Assembly: GCA_035610365.1 (NCBI GenBank) | Contig: CM069432.1 | Span: 179,475,027 to 179,539,026, forward strand | Direction of reading: 5' to 3' | Origin: Aquatica leii | Taxonomy: Eukaryota; Arthropoda; Insecta; Coleoptera; Lampyridae | DNA length: 64,000 nucleotides | Shown here: positions 34,301 through 46,930 of the stretch, in pieces | Numbering within the stretch: the stretch's first letter is position 1 | Layout of the letters: each line of letters opens with the position of its first letter | Notes under the pieces: generated by a model | Databases searched by the model: none | Told to the model about the DNA's origin: nothing | Seen by the model: only the letters and a program-made list of their open reading frames with translations | Program-made: the position numbers and the translations under genes

Positions 34301-36271
34301 TCTAGAGAATGCCGTTTTTATTATTAACTTTTTTATGTTGTAACGTTTTCTAAAAATCATTAGCTAAACACTAACATACTTAAGAATTTAAAAAAAGGAT
34401 AAAAACACATGCCCGTGCGGATCCTAAAGAAGGCGCTTGAAAGACTGTTTTGAGGGCGCCAAGTAACGGCAGATTTAAGGGTACGGTGTACATTTTAAGC
34501 TAGACGATATGGGTTACTAGACTACTACTAAAATATGCCTACGAAAATGTTAAAATTTGATTGACATTACTTACAGTTACCTGAACAAGACCAAAAATTG
34601 TCATTTTAAACTAAAATAGCTATTTTGTGTAAAACATGTTCCCTCATCGATTGAGCATTAAAACTGCACTATTTGCTTATACGTTAACAGAGTGTAACAG
34701 GTTGCTGCGGAGTAATGAAAGGAATCTCATTGCAAACACTACCAGAAGTGAAATAAGTATTGTGAGGTTAATGGTAGCACGTACAGCTTTGGTTTCGTGT
34801 ATATGTATTATTAACATTTTTTGTCGTTTTCGACTTTTAATGAAAAAAATGAAGCTAATGGTGTAGGTTGTCTATGTAGTATTATAATGAAAACTATAAT
34901 CTTGAGTTTGACAGACAACAGAAATGTTTGATCGAATTGTGAGAGACTGGGGACTATTCTCAAAGACGGTAGCCTTAACGACAACGCAAAAAAAGCAACT
35001 GCAGTGGAACCCATACTCCAACAAATGAATCCCAAACTACTAGATCTCAAACTTTTCTGTGTAAAATAATTTTTTTAATAGTGATATGTTTTTTTCAACC
35101 TTACAAAAGGACGTTTTTAAACACGTATGGTTTTTAAGCTCATCGATTCAATTAGCTTTTGTCCACCACTCTTTACTTAACAACAAAATAATACTATTAA
35201 ATATATTTGAGGAATATATGGAAACCTTCTAAAAATTGTAAACATTTAAATGTTGTCAATGTCTCATCTCGATTTTCTAGGGAAGCTACTGGTTTTCCGA
35301 AGTGGTTGTATTATTTTATCACTATCAATAGTGTAAATATTTTTTTCTAACTGCAGTACAAATGTCTGTAAATTATTATTGATCAAACTTAATCTTAAGC
35401 GGTTTTGATTACCTTAGCTTTGGAAAACACCTTTTCAAATGATGAGACTTGCGTCAAAGGTATTGTCAATTTTTACAGATTTTTATAAACACACTTCATG
35501 CACATCTTACACCTTTTTTTCTTATTTGAACAGTAACTGGTTTAATCTTCGTCATTTATAGTTTACCTTACTTACTCAATATTTGACAATATTTCACTGT
35601 TTTACATATCTTGCTTAATGCGTTAAGAAAAAAGGTTTCTTTCTGTTTACGGCGCTTGATACAACTTAAGGTGCTTTTAGCCTTTAAAAAAATACGTTTT
35701 AATAATTTTCCACGTTTGGGCATAGCCAAGATTTTTAGTTTGCAATGTATCATTAGTAAGGGTAGTAAAGTATAGGTAATAGCTTATTTTTTAATTTTTT
35801 TTAGTAAAGCTGCAACACTGCTTGTTTCTAAAATTAGTTTTAACGATTGAGTTATTTTAAACATGACAACTATTATTTCTGTGTGGGCTTTGTTGAGATT
35901 TAGTCTACTTGAGAGAAATTCCATCGTAGAGTGCGTTTTTTCGCAACAAGAAAGCAGTAGGATCAACGATCAGGCGATCCAGCGCTGATTTGTCAAAAAT
36001 ATTGTTTTTGTATTTGCATTATTATCTGTAGTGCTGACATTTATTTTGTTTAGCTCTAATCTACAATATTTAGGATGAACACACTTATTTGGCATTTGAC
36101 AAATACCAAGCACCTATTTGCCAAATCCGGAATTACTCAATTACAAGTTTCAATACGCATCTAGTTAACGTTGACAGAGCTCTATAGGTATGTGTATCAA
36201 AATTTTTGTAATACATCGATATATTACATACGACCTACGCTGAGTAAAAAGCGAATAAATAATCGGTATTT
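34301..36271. other. Intergenic DNA, no gene supported
   Basis: Open frames at 34636 (+), 34811 (-), 35568 (-) and 35784 (-) lack recognisable domains. The 35.2-36.0 kb stretch has several medium minus-strand frames that could be an old transposase, but nothing specific can be shown. A GC-richer patch at 34420-34490 has GGCGCTT/GGGCGCC inverted pieces. Confidence 0.4.
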
Positions 36272-37313
36272 GCAGTGTTGTGACAGGTACTCATTTTTTG
36301 GTACCTAGGTACAGGTACAGGTACATTTATTTAAAAGTACCTAAGTACAGGTGCAGGTACAGATTTGGCAAACGTACCTAGGTACAGGTACAGGTACAAA
36401 AAAAATGTACCTTAGAATTTCAGGTACTTTTTAGGTACTTATTTATGATCATAGAAAATACAAATTTAGTAAACGAACTCTTATTATTTGTGCGGAAAAA
36501 CGATTGAAATAATTACAGCTATAAAATGTATGAAAAGATTGAAATCAATCGACGACGCTACTATATTAATCACTGTTGATGACACACGCTTACAGCATTT
36601 ATGTTATACCATGTTATACCGTTGGTTATACCCGTTATACTTATGTTCTCGGCTATGTTCATGTAATTTAGTATAATACAAACTCAAATATGTCATTTTT
36701 AGAATAAGTCATTAAGCACGTATTGTTTATATAAGCAGAAATACGATTCGTAATAAATTTTATTATGTCATTGTGTTATATAATCAGTTATAATTGTTTG
36801 CTTTTTCCTAGAACTCCACAACTCTTTTCTCTAAAAATCATCTTCTATTTTATACAAGTTATTACGTTTCGAAATTTATCACATTCGGTTTGATACCCTG
36901 GCTACTCATGTTAACAGTCCGATTGCATTGTTGTAAATGATTCATCCGAGGGCTGTCTTTAAGTTTGCTGTCACTGCCTACATTTACACTTTTAACAAGG
37001 AAGTTTTATACACATTAGCGGTACCCTTCGGGTATCATTAAGGAAAAATTGCGTAGGTCATGTACTATTTTTGGAAGGTTTTAGTAATTTCAAATGTGAT
37101 TAAATCCGAAACAAATATATAAAGTGTACAATACATGTACGCTTAAAAGTACCTATTTTATTAGGTACTTAGGTACAAAGGTACTTTCTAAAAAGTACCT
37201 AGGTACAGGTAAAGGTACATAAATTAAAAAGTACCTTTCTAGGTACTTAGGTACACAAAAACTACCTAGGTACTTGTACCTAGGTACATTTACCTAGGTA
37301 CATCCCAACACTG
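36272..37313. mobile_element. hAT-type MITE, 1,042 bp, with 8-bp target duplication
   Basis: Ends are CAGTGTTGTGACAGGTAC and its inverted partner GTACATCCCAACACTG. The exact 8-bp direct repeat GGTATTTG flanks it (36264-36271 and 37314-37321), which is diagnostic of hAT transposition. Both ends carry arrays of GGTACCTAGGTACAGGTAC-type palindromic units, so each end could fold on itself. The interior is AT-rich with no transposase; the short frame at 36488-36676 is not recognisable. Confidence 0.9.
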
Positions 37314-37321
37314 GGTATTTG

Positions 37322-39221
37322 GTAAATAACGCAAACAGCGTTGAAAATTATGGAGAAAAGAGCGTACCAGGAAAAATACATAAACATAAATTTGAATAAC
37401 TATTCCATACAGCGCCCAATATTCTAACAATGTCAGTCCCGCCTATCTAAATAATAACCATGAGATATCATAAAAATGAAATATTTAGAAGATCATTAAA
37501 ATTATACTCGTGGGATATCTTTCACTGGCTTTTTAGCTGTTTCTTCTAATACGCCTTTTTCACACTTTTGTTTCGTTTTGTACCGTGAACTTGATTATTG
37601 TTGTGCACGTAAAAAAAGGACTAAAAAATATTGATTGGAGTAGGTAAGTAATTATATTTGTTTTCGTATTCTTTATGAATTATTTTTTAAAAAAAGCTTT
37701 TAGATTTTATATACATATATGCGAACGTGAGGTTAGAATTATTCTAGTTAATTATTCTTTATGAAAGTTTAATTCTAAATACACAGTGTTGAAATTGGCG
37801 CCTTTGAAGAATAGCTTCGAACAGAAGAAAACATGAACAATTCCATAAGCATTATACTATGGTTTCGTAGCTATTCAGTTTACATTTAATGGATGTATAA
37901 TTAGATGTAGATCAGAGAGACTCCAACAGCAGGAAACTCTAATAAACAAGAGGAAAATGTTTAGAAGGGCTTCAAACAGTGGACAGAAAAGCAATCAAGA
38001 AAATTAATCCAAAATAATCGTCTTTATATTATTAAATATTAATACATATTGTTAAAAAATATTCATTCTTTTTAAATCGAGAGTTTTATAAGGTTTTGCA
38101 TTATTTTTGTGTAAGTACGTAAAATATATTATTTCTGCTATCTCGAGGTCATTTTATAATTGGAATATCTCTAGGCCATCTTATTTCTCATATCTGTAAG
38201 ATGTCTGACTTAGTTATCTGTGAGATAATCAATTCTGTGTCATTTTGTTTTTCCTAAGATGTTCATAGTATATTGGTTGGCGGTGAAATTGACATCCCTC
38301 GTATATTCACATAGTATCTAGTATGTGATATTAGTAGGACATCATTAAGATACAAGTGTGCTGTGTGTGATAACAGTTACAATTTTAATACTGGTTTAAG
38401 ATTTTCTATTGCTATCTACCCAGTTGTTTTCTTAACACATTTACTTATCTTGTTATTTATATCCAGCTTTCTATTACAATACATTTTTTCAGCCTAACGA
38501 TAGCATGTTCTAGAAAATCACAGTAAAAAATTATGATACCAACTAAAAAATTAAAATATCAGACAACAAGCCCATAAAATACCATAATTATAAGATATAT
38601 TTGGTTGTAGTTATACATAGAAAATTATAATCTGATAACGAATTTTTACGATTACGTCGACAAATGCTTACTTTAAGTCGGAACTTAGCAATGAAGCTCT
38701 ACTTCATGCGTACTTAACAACCATGTTTTCTTAAATCTAGAAACACCCAATTTTGGTACGTACTCAAGTTTTTGTTGTCTTTTTTATCTATAGTCGTCAT
38801 TCAAAGTAACATATATTAAATTGGTATTTTTTTATGTTCAGGCTACAATTATTAGATCCCATGGCTATATATGTATCAGAGCATTAAATCGTGACGTCGT
38901 GAGCACCACTACGAGATTTCATATGAAGTTTTAACATGGGAAAGGGCTTGCGCGTTTGTAGCCCGCGATGGTTTGAATTCAGTAATCATACAGCAGCAGG
39001 AGTTACGTGGGGTATATAAGTGAAATGATATATTTGTGATACGTAATTTTTAAAAAAATGCAAAAAAATGCTGTAGATTTTTTTTTAAAATAAATTTGTC
39101 AGGTTGTCCTTAAAGTTTGAAATAAAATCTTTTGGAAAGCTATAAAAATACCGCATTACAGTTTTATCAAAAAGAAAACAATAAAATGAAGTTGATCGTA
39201 ACATATCCGTCAAATCAACTA
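37322..39221. other. AT-rich DNA, nothing recognised
   Basis: No coding signal or element ends. A donor-like GTAAGT follows a purine-rich stretch near 37645, without an identifiable exon. Confidence 0.4.
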
Positions 39222-39800
39222 TACGCTGTACGGGGAAAAGATAGAGTCCCTCCTTCATCTTTGTATGATAATTTAAACCAATGTATGAAGAGACAAGTAT
39301 ACACGACTCAAATTAGTAAAACCGCGAAAATTCTTAAATTATGTAACGTGTAACTCATAGCCATTAAATAATAAAGTACGTAGGAAAATGTATAATTTTC
39401 AATAAATTTACAAAATTAAAAATTTTTACTTATAACAAATAAATGCGGTTACAATTTTATTTATTAATTCACGATTTATTTTAAAAATGCATCAAATAAA
39501 ACTTCCAGGGAACAACTAAACATTTAAAACGCGTATAAACGAGTGCTTCATTAAATTTTTGCATATTAACGAATTTGACGAACTAAAATTATGACATATT
39601 TTATGGGAGTTTAAATAACATTCTATACTAAAAAAAGGCATTTAGGATTTGTCAAATGAATAGAAATAACATAAACTAAAAACTGCGAATAAGTACACCA
39701 AACATTACTCTGAGGTACATCATTAAAATACAGGTGCTTCTTGTGAAACTGACTTAAAAATTTTAACCATTAAAAAAAATTTATTCAAATTTAACGCGGG
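39222..39800 (+). repeat. Dispersed repeat, also at 50932-51580
   Basis: From GCTGTACGG to ATTATTCAAATTTA-like sequence the two loci align throughout in the same orientation, including an ATTTTATGGGAGTTTAAATAAC block. The 50.9-kb copy is the right half of a hAT-like element, so this is probably a fragment of the same family. The 73-codon frame at 39132-39353 overlaps it and is not a recognised gene. Confidence 0.7.
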
Positions 39801-40059
39801 TTTATTAGGAGAGACTTAACTCTATATGTTTGCCGTACAGAGAATAGATGATACTAGTATTTTTGAACGTACCTTTATTGTTAATTAGCAATGACTGTCC
39901 GAAAAAATGGTCTTCTAGTAGCTTTATTAATATCAAATCTCAATTCACACAAAACAAAAATCCGTGGTTTCCGATTGAAAGTAGTAAGTTAAAAAAACGG
40001 AATTATTATTGTATGGTATTATTGTAAGAAATTTGATTTATTAAAAACAAATGTTAAAT
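39801..40059. other. Spacer before the hAT remnant
   Basis: AT-rich. The missing left end of the hAT remnant should lie here but is not recognisable. Confidence 0.35.
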
Positions 40060-40378
40060 TATAAACCAAAAACCTTTCAAGAAACGATCTCTCAAAAAGA
40101 CTACTTCAAATTTGGAACTACATAAATCAAGAAGATAAAATTGCACGGCATTGTTCTAGTGCAGTTTACAATGCATGTGGATGTGATACGATAAATGCCT
40201 TGTTTTGTTTTGCAGGATTTAGTACAGACTTGACAGATTTAAATGAGAAAATTAAAGCAGGCCACTCACGGTTCAACGCCGCAGTACGATTTTGTCGAAT
40301 GCGATTGCATTACAATTGTGTTGGAAATCAGATGGGAACACAGACGTAACGATTTTGCATTACGAGTTTTACTTTCAA

Positions 40379-42944
40379 ATGATAAACATGTCAGATGAAA
40401 CTATACTTTTAGCGGCTCTTGCGCTTTGTATAACCAAAAAAAAAACGAAAAAACACAAGAAACGTAGTTGGTGGTTTAAAAACTGGTTATTAAAAAGACA
40501 TACATACAGTCATGTCTATTTATTAGAAGAATTGCGATTATATCCAGAGGATTGGAGAAATTACCTTCGAATGGATGAATCTACATACGTTGAATTGTTG
40601 TCAGCCATAACGCCTATTATTCAAAAGCAGAACACAGTAATGCGATCTTCAATAACACCACATGAAAGACTTTCAGCTACTTTAAGGTAAATACTATAGA
40701 TATTATCTATAGTAGGCATGTTCGAAAAGTCACGCTGAGCTCTCTGGTATCTATATACATCTTTGTTGTTTTAGTAGAATTAAAGAGGGCAATAAAATTC
40801 AGAGCTCTAGATTGACTTTTCAACTATATAATCATAGATATTAATAAAACAAATATTAAGCGTCACAAGTGTCACGTTAAAACAAAAATTAGAGGCTAAA
40901 AAAGTCGAAGAAATAAATGGAGTCAATCTTTACTTTTTGTATTAATAATGTTATTACAATTTTAGATATTTAGCAACAGGAAGAAGCTACGAGGATTTGA
41001 AGTTTTCTACTGTCATCTCTCCTCGAGCCTTAGGCAGAATAATACCCAAAACATGTGCTGTTATTTACACAGTTTTTGCAAAGGATTATCTAAAGATAAT
41101 AAAATATAAGACAGTGAGGTATAAACTTTGAAATTACGTTTAATATCAAATAAAACAGTACAATTCAACACATAAAAATTGAAAATATTGTTTAAAGTAT
41201 ACATTAACAAACAGTAATGTCAGTAACCTATAAAATATATAAAACATAAATCTATTTAAAAAAAGGTAAGCTTATCTCTGTGTATCCTATACCTTATAAA
41301 TTGAACAGACTTATCCGTAAGCTATAAAAAAAATCTATTCGAAATTTCGCTAACACTATTTAGAATTACAGAATATAAGTTATTATCATTGGCATCAAAG
41401 GTTTCTAATAAATGTGATGCAGAGTAAAATGGATAACTGTTAACGTACCGAGGCTGTCGTAGTTCTGTGTAATTTTTAGCTTTGGATGTATCATTCGATG
41501 TACTTTGAAAAATGCTAGTTGATGCGGCAGTAACTGTAACAACGTTGAATGTTCGTTGGAAAATGTAAAGTATACTGGCATGAGTTGAAGGTGGTTGCAA
41601 TTTCCATTGCTTGTTTAAAGTATTGCACTCTGCTTCAAATAAAACGTCGTTTTTCAGCCATAATCCTTTGATCTGTTGGAAGAGCCCTTAATTTCATAGC
41701 GACATTGTCTCCATAAACATGAAATCTATCCTTTTCATGTCCATCTGCTTTTGGCCTATTTAACCTTTCATTAATTGTAATTAGAAGGTCATCACGGAGA
41801 TCTGTTTCTTGCCCTCGTTTTTTGGAACCAGATGGCGTCTTGCTGTAAGTGGAAGTACTTGTTGATAGGATAGAAGGTTCAGATATTTGTGAGTCTTCAT
41901 TTTTTAAAGCTGGCGGTGAGAGTACGGGTTCCCTATGAGTGCTTTCTTGATCAGTTATCTAAAAAAAAAATTAAAACATGATTATATTTTGTCAATAAGC
42001 TAGTCACACATCACACGCTATAATGAGATGCCAGACATTTTTAATTACTTAGGGAATGTAATTGATGAAAGTGTTCTGGCTCGGGCCCTGACTGAATAAT
42101 ATTTTTTGTTCTATTTTGCAAAACTGAAAACGAATGGAAGCATATTGCACATAGTTTCGAGGAAAAATGAAACTTTCCTCATTGTTTGGGTGCCATAGAC
42201 GGAAAACTCGTTAAAATAGTTCCACCAGCTAACTCAGGCTCCTATTTTCATATTTATAAAGGATTTCATAGTTTAGTGCTTATGGCTATACCAAATGCCA
42301 ATTACGAAATTATCTACTGTAATTTTGGAACCAATGGAAGAATTTCCGACGGAGGAGTATTAAATAACACAAAATTTTATGAAAAACTCTAGTTTGGACG
42401 TCTAAAAATACCTAAGCCAGAAAACAAACTAAAAAATAGTTAACTTATGAAACCATTTCCTCAAAGAAATTTAGACAGAGAAAAAGCTATTTTTAACTAC
42501 AGATTGTCACGAGCGCGTCGAATAATAGAAAACGTGTTTGGAATTTTGGCTGCTAGATTTCGAATATTTCATACGGCTATCAATGTTAATTTAGGAGCAC
42601 TTGAGATGATAGTGATGGCATGTTGCGTCTTGCACAATCTGTTGCGAACAAAATCTCCGAAAGCATATACTCCTACTGAACATTTGGATCATGAAGATCA
42701 AGAATCTGGAACCCTTACAGAGGGTCTTCGAGCTACCTCAAATGATTTGACCGATCTACAACAAAGTTTGAGTAACAGAAGTTTGTCACAGGTTGCAAAG
42801 ATGACAAGAGAAAATTTTATGAATTATTTTAATAATGAAGGAGCTGTAATCTGGCAAAATAAAGCTGTAGGAATATATATTTTTTATTTACTTACCTCTT
42901 CCTCATCAGACATATTAGACACAGGTGTTCTTGGTAAATCTTGA
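40379..42944 (+). pseudogene. Harbinger DDE nuclease (HARBI1-like), broken
   Basis: Exon 1 is 40379-40686 from ATG (MINMSDETILLAALALC ... ITPHERLSATLR) and ends at the donor AG|GTAAAT in phase 2. Exon 2 starts at 40976 after ttacaattttag, giving RYLATGRSYEDLKFS. Exon 3 runs from about 42121 to about 42880 and holds the catalytic triad: Asp in LGAIDGKLV (42198-42200), Asp in GRISDGGVL (42348-42350), Glu in IIENVFGILAARFRI (42528-42530). Breaks: the exon-3 acceptor has lost its AG (ttttgcaaaactg), a TGA replaces the expected Trp in EEK-NFPHC just before the first Asp, and stops plus a deletion follow at about 42390-42444. It would therefore not make active nuclease. Confidence 0.85.
41322..41958 (-). 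pseudogene. Harbinger accessory protein, exon 2 with a frameshift
   Basis: The acceptor is a T-run ending in AG (41959-41960). The frame continues with ITDQESTHREPVLSPP, a Ser/Thr-rich linker with a basic patch (SGSKKRGQE), then FHVYGDNVAMKLRALPTDQR and IMAEK, typical of the C-terminal helix of these proteins. At about 41655 the frame slips: the original frame stops at 41635-41637, and the expected NDVLFEAECNTL follows one frame over, running to 41322. One small indel therefore separates this copy from an intact gene. Confidence 0.75.
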
Positions 42945-43258
42945 TCGCCCAAAAAAAATAGGAACTCAAAATACCATAATTTTGGCTTATAAATTTCGTC
43001 CGTCCCTGACCTAGATTTACTAGAGTTTTTTACTAATTTTAATTCCCTTTTGTAAAATGTTCGAAAATTATTAATTTTCTTTTTTACAAATTCTGCGTTT
43101 GCATCTGCTTTTACTTCTTGAAATTTAGCAACTAAAATGTCTATAGCTCTTTTTCTAGCAGTTTTATCATGATATGATGACGATTTTATTTTCCAAAGAC
43201 ATTCTTGGTCTTTATACATGTCAAAAAAATCTTTTAAAAATGTCTCGCTATAAGCCAT
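42896..43258 (-). CDS. Harbinger accessory protein, MADF domain, exon 1
   Basis: This is the DNA-binding partner of the Harbinger nuclease, which helps it enter the nucleus and find the ends. ATG at 43258-43256 (MAYSETFLKDFFDMYKDQEC). The MADF (Myb/SANT-like) pattern is visible: LWKIKSSSYHDKTARKRAID, a long helix, then NFRTFYKRELKLVKNS and PKLWYFEFLFFL. The exon ends SDEEE at a perfect donor (GAG|GTAAGT, 42896/42895) and joins exon 2 (41958) in phase 0. The exon itself is intact. Confidence 0.8.
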
Positions 43259-43674
43259 TTTCGAAATTCACTACAAATGATTTGTTTCGCAGTATTAAAA
43301 TCGTACAATCTAATCGCTACCAATACACGGTCAAATAAACGACTCAAGCAACAATGTTGTATTGCAGCAGACTGACTGGTTTGTCTGCGGTCAAATCGCA
43401 CCGACTCGGTCGTACAGTAATACACGATCAAATTATGTTTAATTTTGTCGCATTCGACAAAATCGTACTGCGGCGTTAGACGTGGTTAGACCGTGAGTGG
43501 CCCGCTTTAAGAAACATAAAGTTTCTGCACGCTATATACCTACATTGCTCTACGGAATTTATTTTGATAGTTATCTACATAATGCTTTAATGATATTTAA
43601 AAACGTTTACAATGCCTACCAGCATTTTGAAAAATGTAGCCTATCCTAAGCCCGAACTCACGAGCCGCCACTGA

Positions 43675-45459
43675 TAATAATAAATATCATGAATGTTACA
43701 TTACAAAGGTTCTTACTATTTAATACCTAAAATAAAAGGTTTAGTATGTAATTACTAAAGAACATTTTTAATATATAAGTATTATAAGTACCATTAAGTA
43801 CTAAGAGTACATTACATTGTTGCAAGTAATAATAGCGATTTATAAGATAAAATTTTGAAACAAAAATCTAAGACAATTTGAACTCAAGCGCCAGCGATAT
43901 TAACATACAGGACGACCCTGTTCTTTGATTCTATACGGTTTTGTGAAAAATGTCCTTTTCAAAAAAAAAACAGGTTAACTTTTGAATGGCAAAATCTTAT
44001 TTTTTATAAATTAGAAATATGTAGTACTTTTTTTATGACAGGTTAATTTCAACTTGGGAATTTGTCGAACTCTGGAGTGTCAAAAACGCTAACAGGAGAT
44101 TAAAAAAATTAATTATTTTTTAGGTTAATGCGTTAATGTTCAATTACTTACCTATGTATATTATCTTTTTATAAAACAAAGATGATAAACATATTCTTTT
44201 TATTTACGATTATCATTGATAACTTATCAAAAAAAAATGGGGGGTACTCTTTGTAAACTGTGGTCAAAGTTCAATTTAAATTAAAGAAATTAATTATAAT
44301 AGGTTATAAGATAATTTTGAAATAAAGAACGCTTACAATTAATTAGTCATAGGAAGTTGCGTTTATGACGAACCTAAATGATTCATGTTATTATAGCATT
44401 TGTTGTAAATGGACTTTGAACTTTTACATTTTGTATATTCTTTGTTTATAGTACACATGTACTAAATTTGTACCGAAGTGTACTTGTACTGTATTACGCT
44501 TTTTAATAGATTTTATATTATTCTAATGCAAATAGGTAAAAAGTATTGTCTCAATAAAAATAATTGCATGCATTGTAATTAGTACATGTACCTATGTAGT
44601 TTAAAATGCTAATATTAGTTTATTCGCTAGATAGCATGTATAAACGGCTTTCTAAGTCCTTCATACATACATGAATTTATTTAAAATTTATCAAATAACT
44701 ACTTTTTCGTCGAATCGTCGTAATTGGTAATCTCGATTAAAATCACAGCGCCACTACGGTGTAAAGAGAAACCTGATTTACTGACATACAGTTTCAAATT
44801 TATTAGTTTTTGGTGTTTATAAGTGATTATAAAGTTAAATTAAAAGTACTTCTATTTTCTTTTTTGTTTTTTTTTAATAATAAAGTATAATAAGTTTAAT
44901 TAAAATGGTTAATGTACCATAATAAGTATAATTTACTGGTTAAGTTAGTATGATTCGGTTGTATTAATTGCAATATATGTTTATACAGTATTTCGTTTAT
45001 ATCGCCAAAATCAAGTTCTACAATTGAATATTATTATTATTTTATTAGTATATTAAATAAAAAACGTTTGGGTTTTATCTCGTCGGTTGCTTGTTTGATT
45101 CAAGAACAATATCAATAATTTGGATCAGTTACCTATGGTACGCCGGTTTTCTTTTTGTTACTAAATTTAATTCCGTTGCATTCAAACAAACTTCAATTTT
45201 TATTATGATCATTTTTATGTTTGTCTATTTATTTTAGTACATTAAAATGGTTTGTTAAACAAAGTTAACACATCTAAATTGTTGAGGGAAAACGTATTTG
45301 ATGATGCAATATATTTTGCTCATAATTTCTAACAATCATATTAAGAACTTTAATATAAATTGAGAAAGAAGTATATGAACAAAGATTTTAATTCATGTAA
45401 CACTTTTTATATAACTAACAAAAAATAAGAATCATTTACATTGTGGAACTAAAATGTAT
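43675..45459. other. AT-rich DNA, nothing recognised
   Basis: No gene, RNA or transposon ends identified. Confidence 0.4.
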
Positions 45460-45930
45460 GTCGAATTAAAATGTTACATGAATTAAAATCTTTGTTGATA
45501 ATTTTAATTCTTCAATTTTAAATCAAGAATTAATATTACCAACACACATATTATTTAATTCTGAATTAAAATGTCTGTAGATAATTTTAATTCTTTAATA
45601 TTAAATCAAGAACTGAAATTACGAATAAAAATATTAATTTTGAATTAAAATGTTTGTTGATAATTTTAATTCTTCAGTTTTAATTGGCGCTGTAGGTTGC
45701 GGAAGTTTTGAATACTCTAACCAGTGGTAAGCTTGTAGTACAGGTTGGTTTTTAACTGTTTGTTGATTTAAAATGTTGCTTGAATAAAAATATACGTTGA
45801 AAATAAATAAAGTAACATTAGAAATACATGAATTTTTATGAATAAATTTACTTGCTAGACTAATTTTTCGCAACTTACATTTTAAATGATTATTTGATTA
45901 ATGATTAATTAAAATGTTAGTTGATAATTT
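45460..45930. repeat. Degenerate tandem repeat with GAATTAAAATGT.TGT.GATAATTTTAAT core
   Basis: The core recurs near 45470, 45562, 45640 and 45908, linked by AATTCTT(C/T)A(A/G)TTTTAAATCAAGAA sequence. Each unit holds an AATTAAAAT/ATTTTAATT inverted pair. Spacing is irregular, about 80-95 bp among the first three copies. Confidence 0.5.
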
Positions 45931-46149
45931 TAATTCGTCGCTCATTATTTATAAAATATATATGTATGATAATAATAATATTTATTATAAAAACATTACG
46001 ATAATTTATTTCGAAAAATAATAAAAATTAAATGAAATATACTCTTTAATTTTAAAAGCAACAACATCTATTCATAAAAAAATAGAAACGCTAAATTTAT
46101 AAGTATTTTGCCGCGGAGTGAAATTAATTTAAAATTTCTAAATTATCAG

Positions 46150-46930
46150 ATATTTATTGGGAAAATATAAATAAATAAATATAATTATTGCCTTAACTGT
46201 GTCAAAAGCCAATTGATTTTGTTTTTCAGTGGTCCACAATTTATTAACCAATGTAAAAACACCTTGTCAGAGCATTTGTTCCTGGTAAGCACAGTCCGAA
46301 TTGTTTTATTTTGAAAACATTAATAAACACGACATCATTTTTCTGAAAATGTTGGGACATTTCCACTTGCATTGAAATTTTAGAATTATTCCAATGGTTC
46401 ATTTTTTTCAGAATTCGTAAATGTTTTTATACTTGTAATTTTATCAAAGATGCCTTTTTCATTAATTCCATGTTGTAGATAACTATCATTAAGATATGTA
46501 CGTTATTTTTTTACTATACCTTAACTTACTGGTTGTCTTAAACTTAACCACTTAAACTTATTCACATCTCTAAAATGAACAGCCCATTTGTTCAAGCACT
46601 GTACACAGTTAGCATAAAAATTGTTTACATGTAATAGAAGCCACTCTTTGGTTAAACTACCGTGTTCAAATAATTTTTTTAAATCCTTTCGTAAAAGCAA
46701 TGGAAAATAATTTTCTTTAATTCTTACCTCAAATGTTTGTTTAACACCAAAAATTTGTACTGATGTTTCAAATACTGATGAGTGTTCTCCTTCAATTTGC
46801 TTCACAGCGTGATGAAATATACTATCTTGAAAATCAATAAATTTTAACCATAGCTTTTAATTTCATTTTCTTTGAGAATTTTAACAAAAGAACTGCATAT
46901 AACATCAGCAGTTTTTCCTAGTAAGAAAAC
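46150..46930 (-). pseudogene. hAT transposase C-terminal fragment (different family)
   Basis: The minus strand encodes HAVKQIEGEHSSVFETSV-type sequence, then EHGSLTKEWLL, VNNFYANCVQCLNKWAVHF and NKFKWLSL (46521-46805). Downstream, in other frames, are LCLPGTNAL and VNKLWTTEKQNQLAFDTVK-like sequence (about 46200-46300), which matches the dimerisation block near the end of a large insect hAT group. Upstream, GKTADVICSSFVKILKENE (about 46870-46930) extends it. Several stops and shifts are present, and no ends were found. Confidence 0.65.

Larger units (their letters stand above)
40259..43505. mobile_element. PIF/Harbinger element with nuclease and MADF genes
   Basis: The left end GGCCACTCACGGTTCAACGC and the right end (inverse GGGCCACTCACGGTCTAACC) are terminal inverted repeats, each followed by a shared CGCCGCAGTACGATTTTG-type block. 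The target duplication is TTA or TAA; removing the element and one copy restores a continuous hAT frame across the junction (GAG AAA ATT AAG AAA CAT). Two divergent-family genes are carried: a DDE nuclease (+) and a MADF-domain protein (-), the usual Harbinger pair. Confidence 0.85.
40060..43674 (+). mobile_element. hAT remnant (CAGTGGCGG family) split by a Harbinger element
   Basis: The left part (about 40060-40258) encodes a zinc-finger segment (NACGCDTINALFCF, then LTDLNEKI) matching the family's intact-looking copy (GCEIVNAFFCYQC, HLKEKVKKH at 62139-62501). The reading frame resumes right of the Harbinger element with KKHKVSARY at about 43507. The right end is CGGCTCGTGAG-type sequence closing with GCCGCCACTG at 43665-43674, the inverse of the CAGTGGCGGCTCGTG end at 60351. 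The transposase is largely deleted after the finger. The left terminus is not identified. Confidence 0.7.

Noticed and set aside
35140-36010. Possible BED-finger or hAT gene on the minus strand
   Set aside because: Several medium frames exist, but no zinc finger, DDE motif or dimerisation block can be pointed to.
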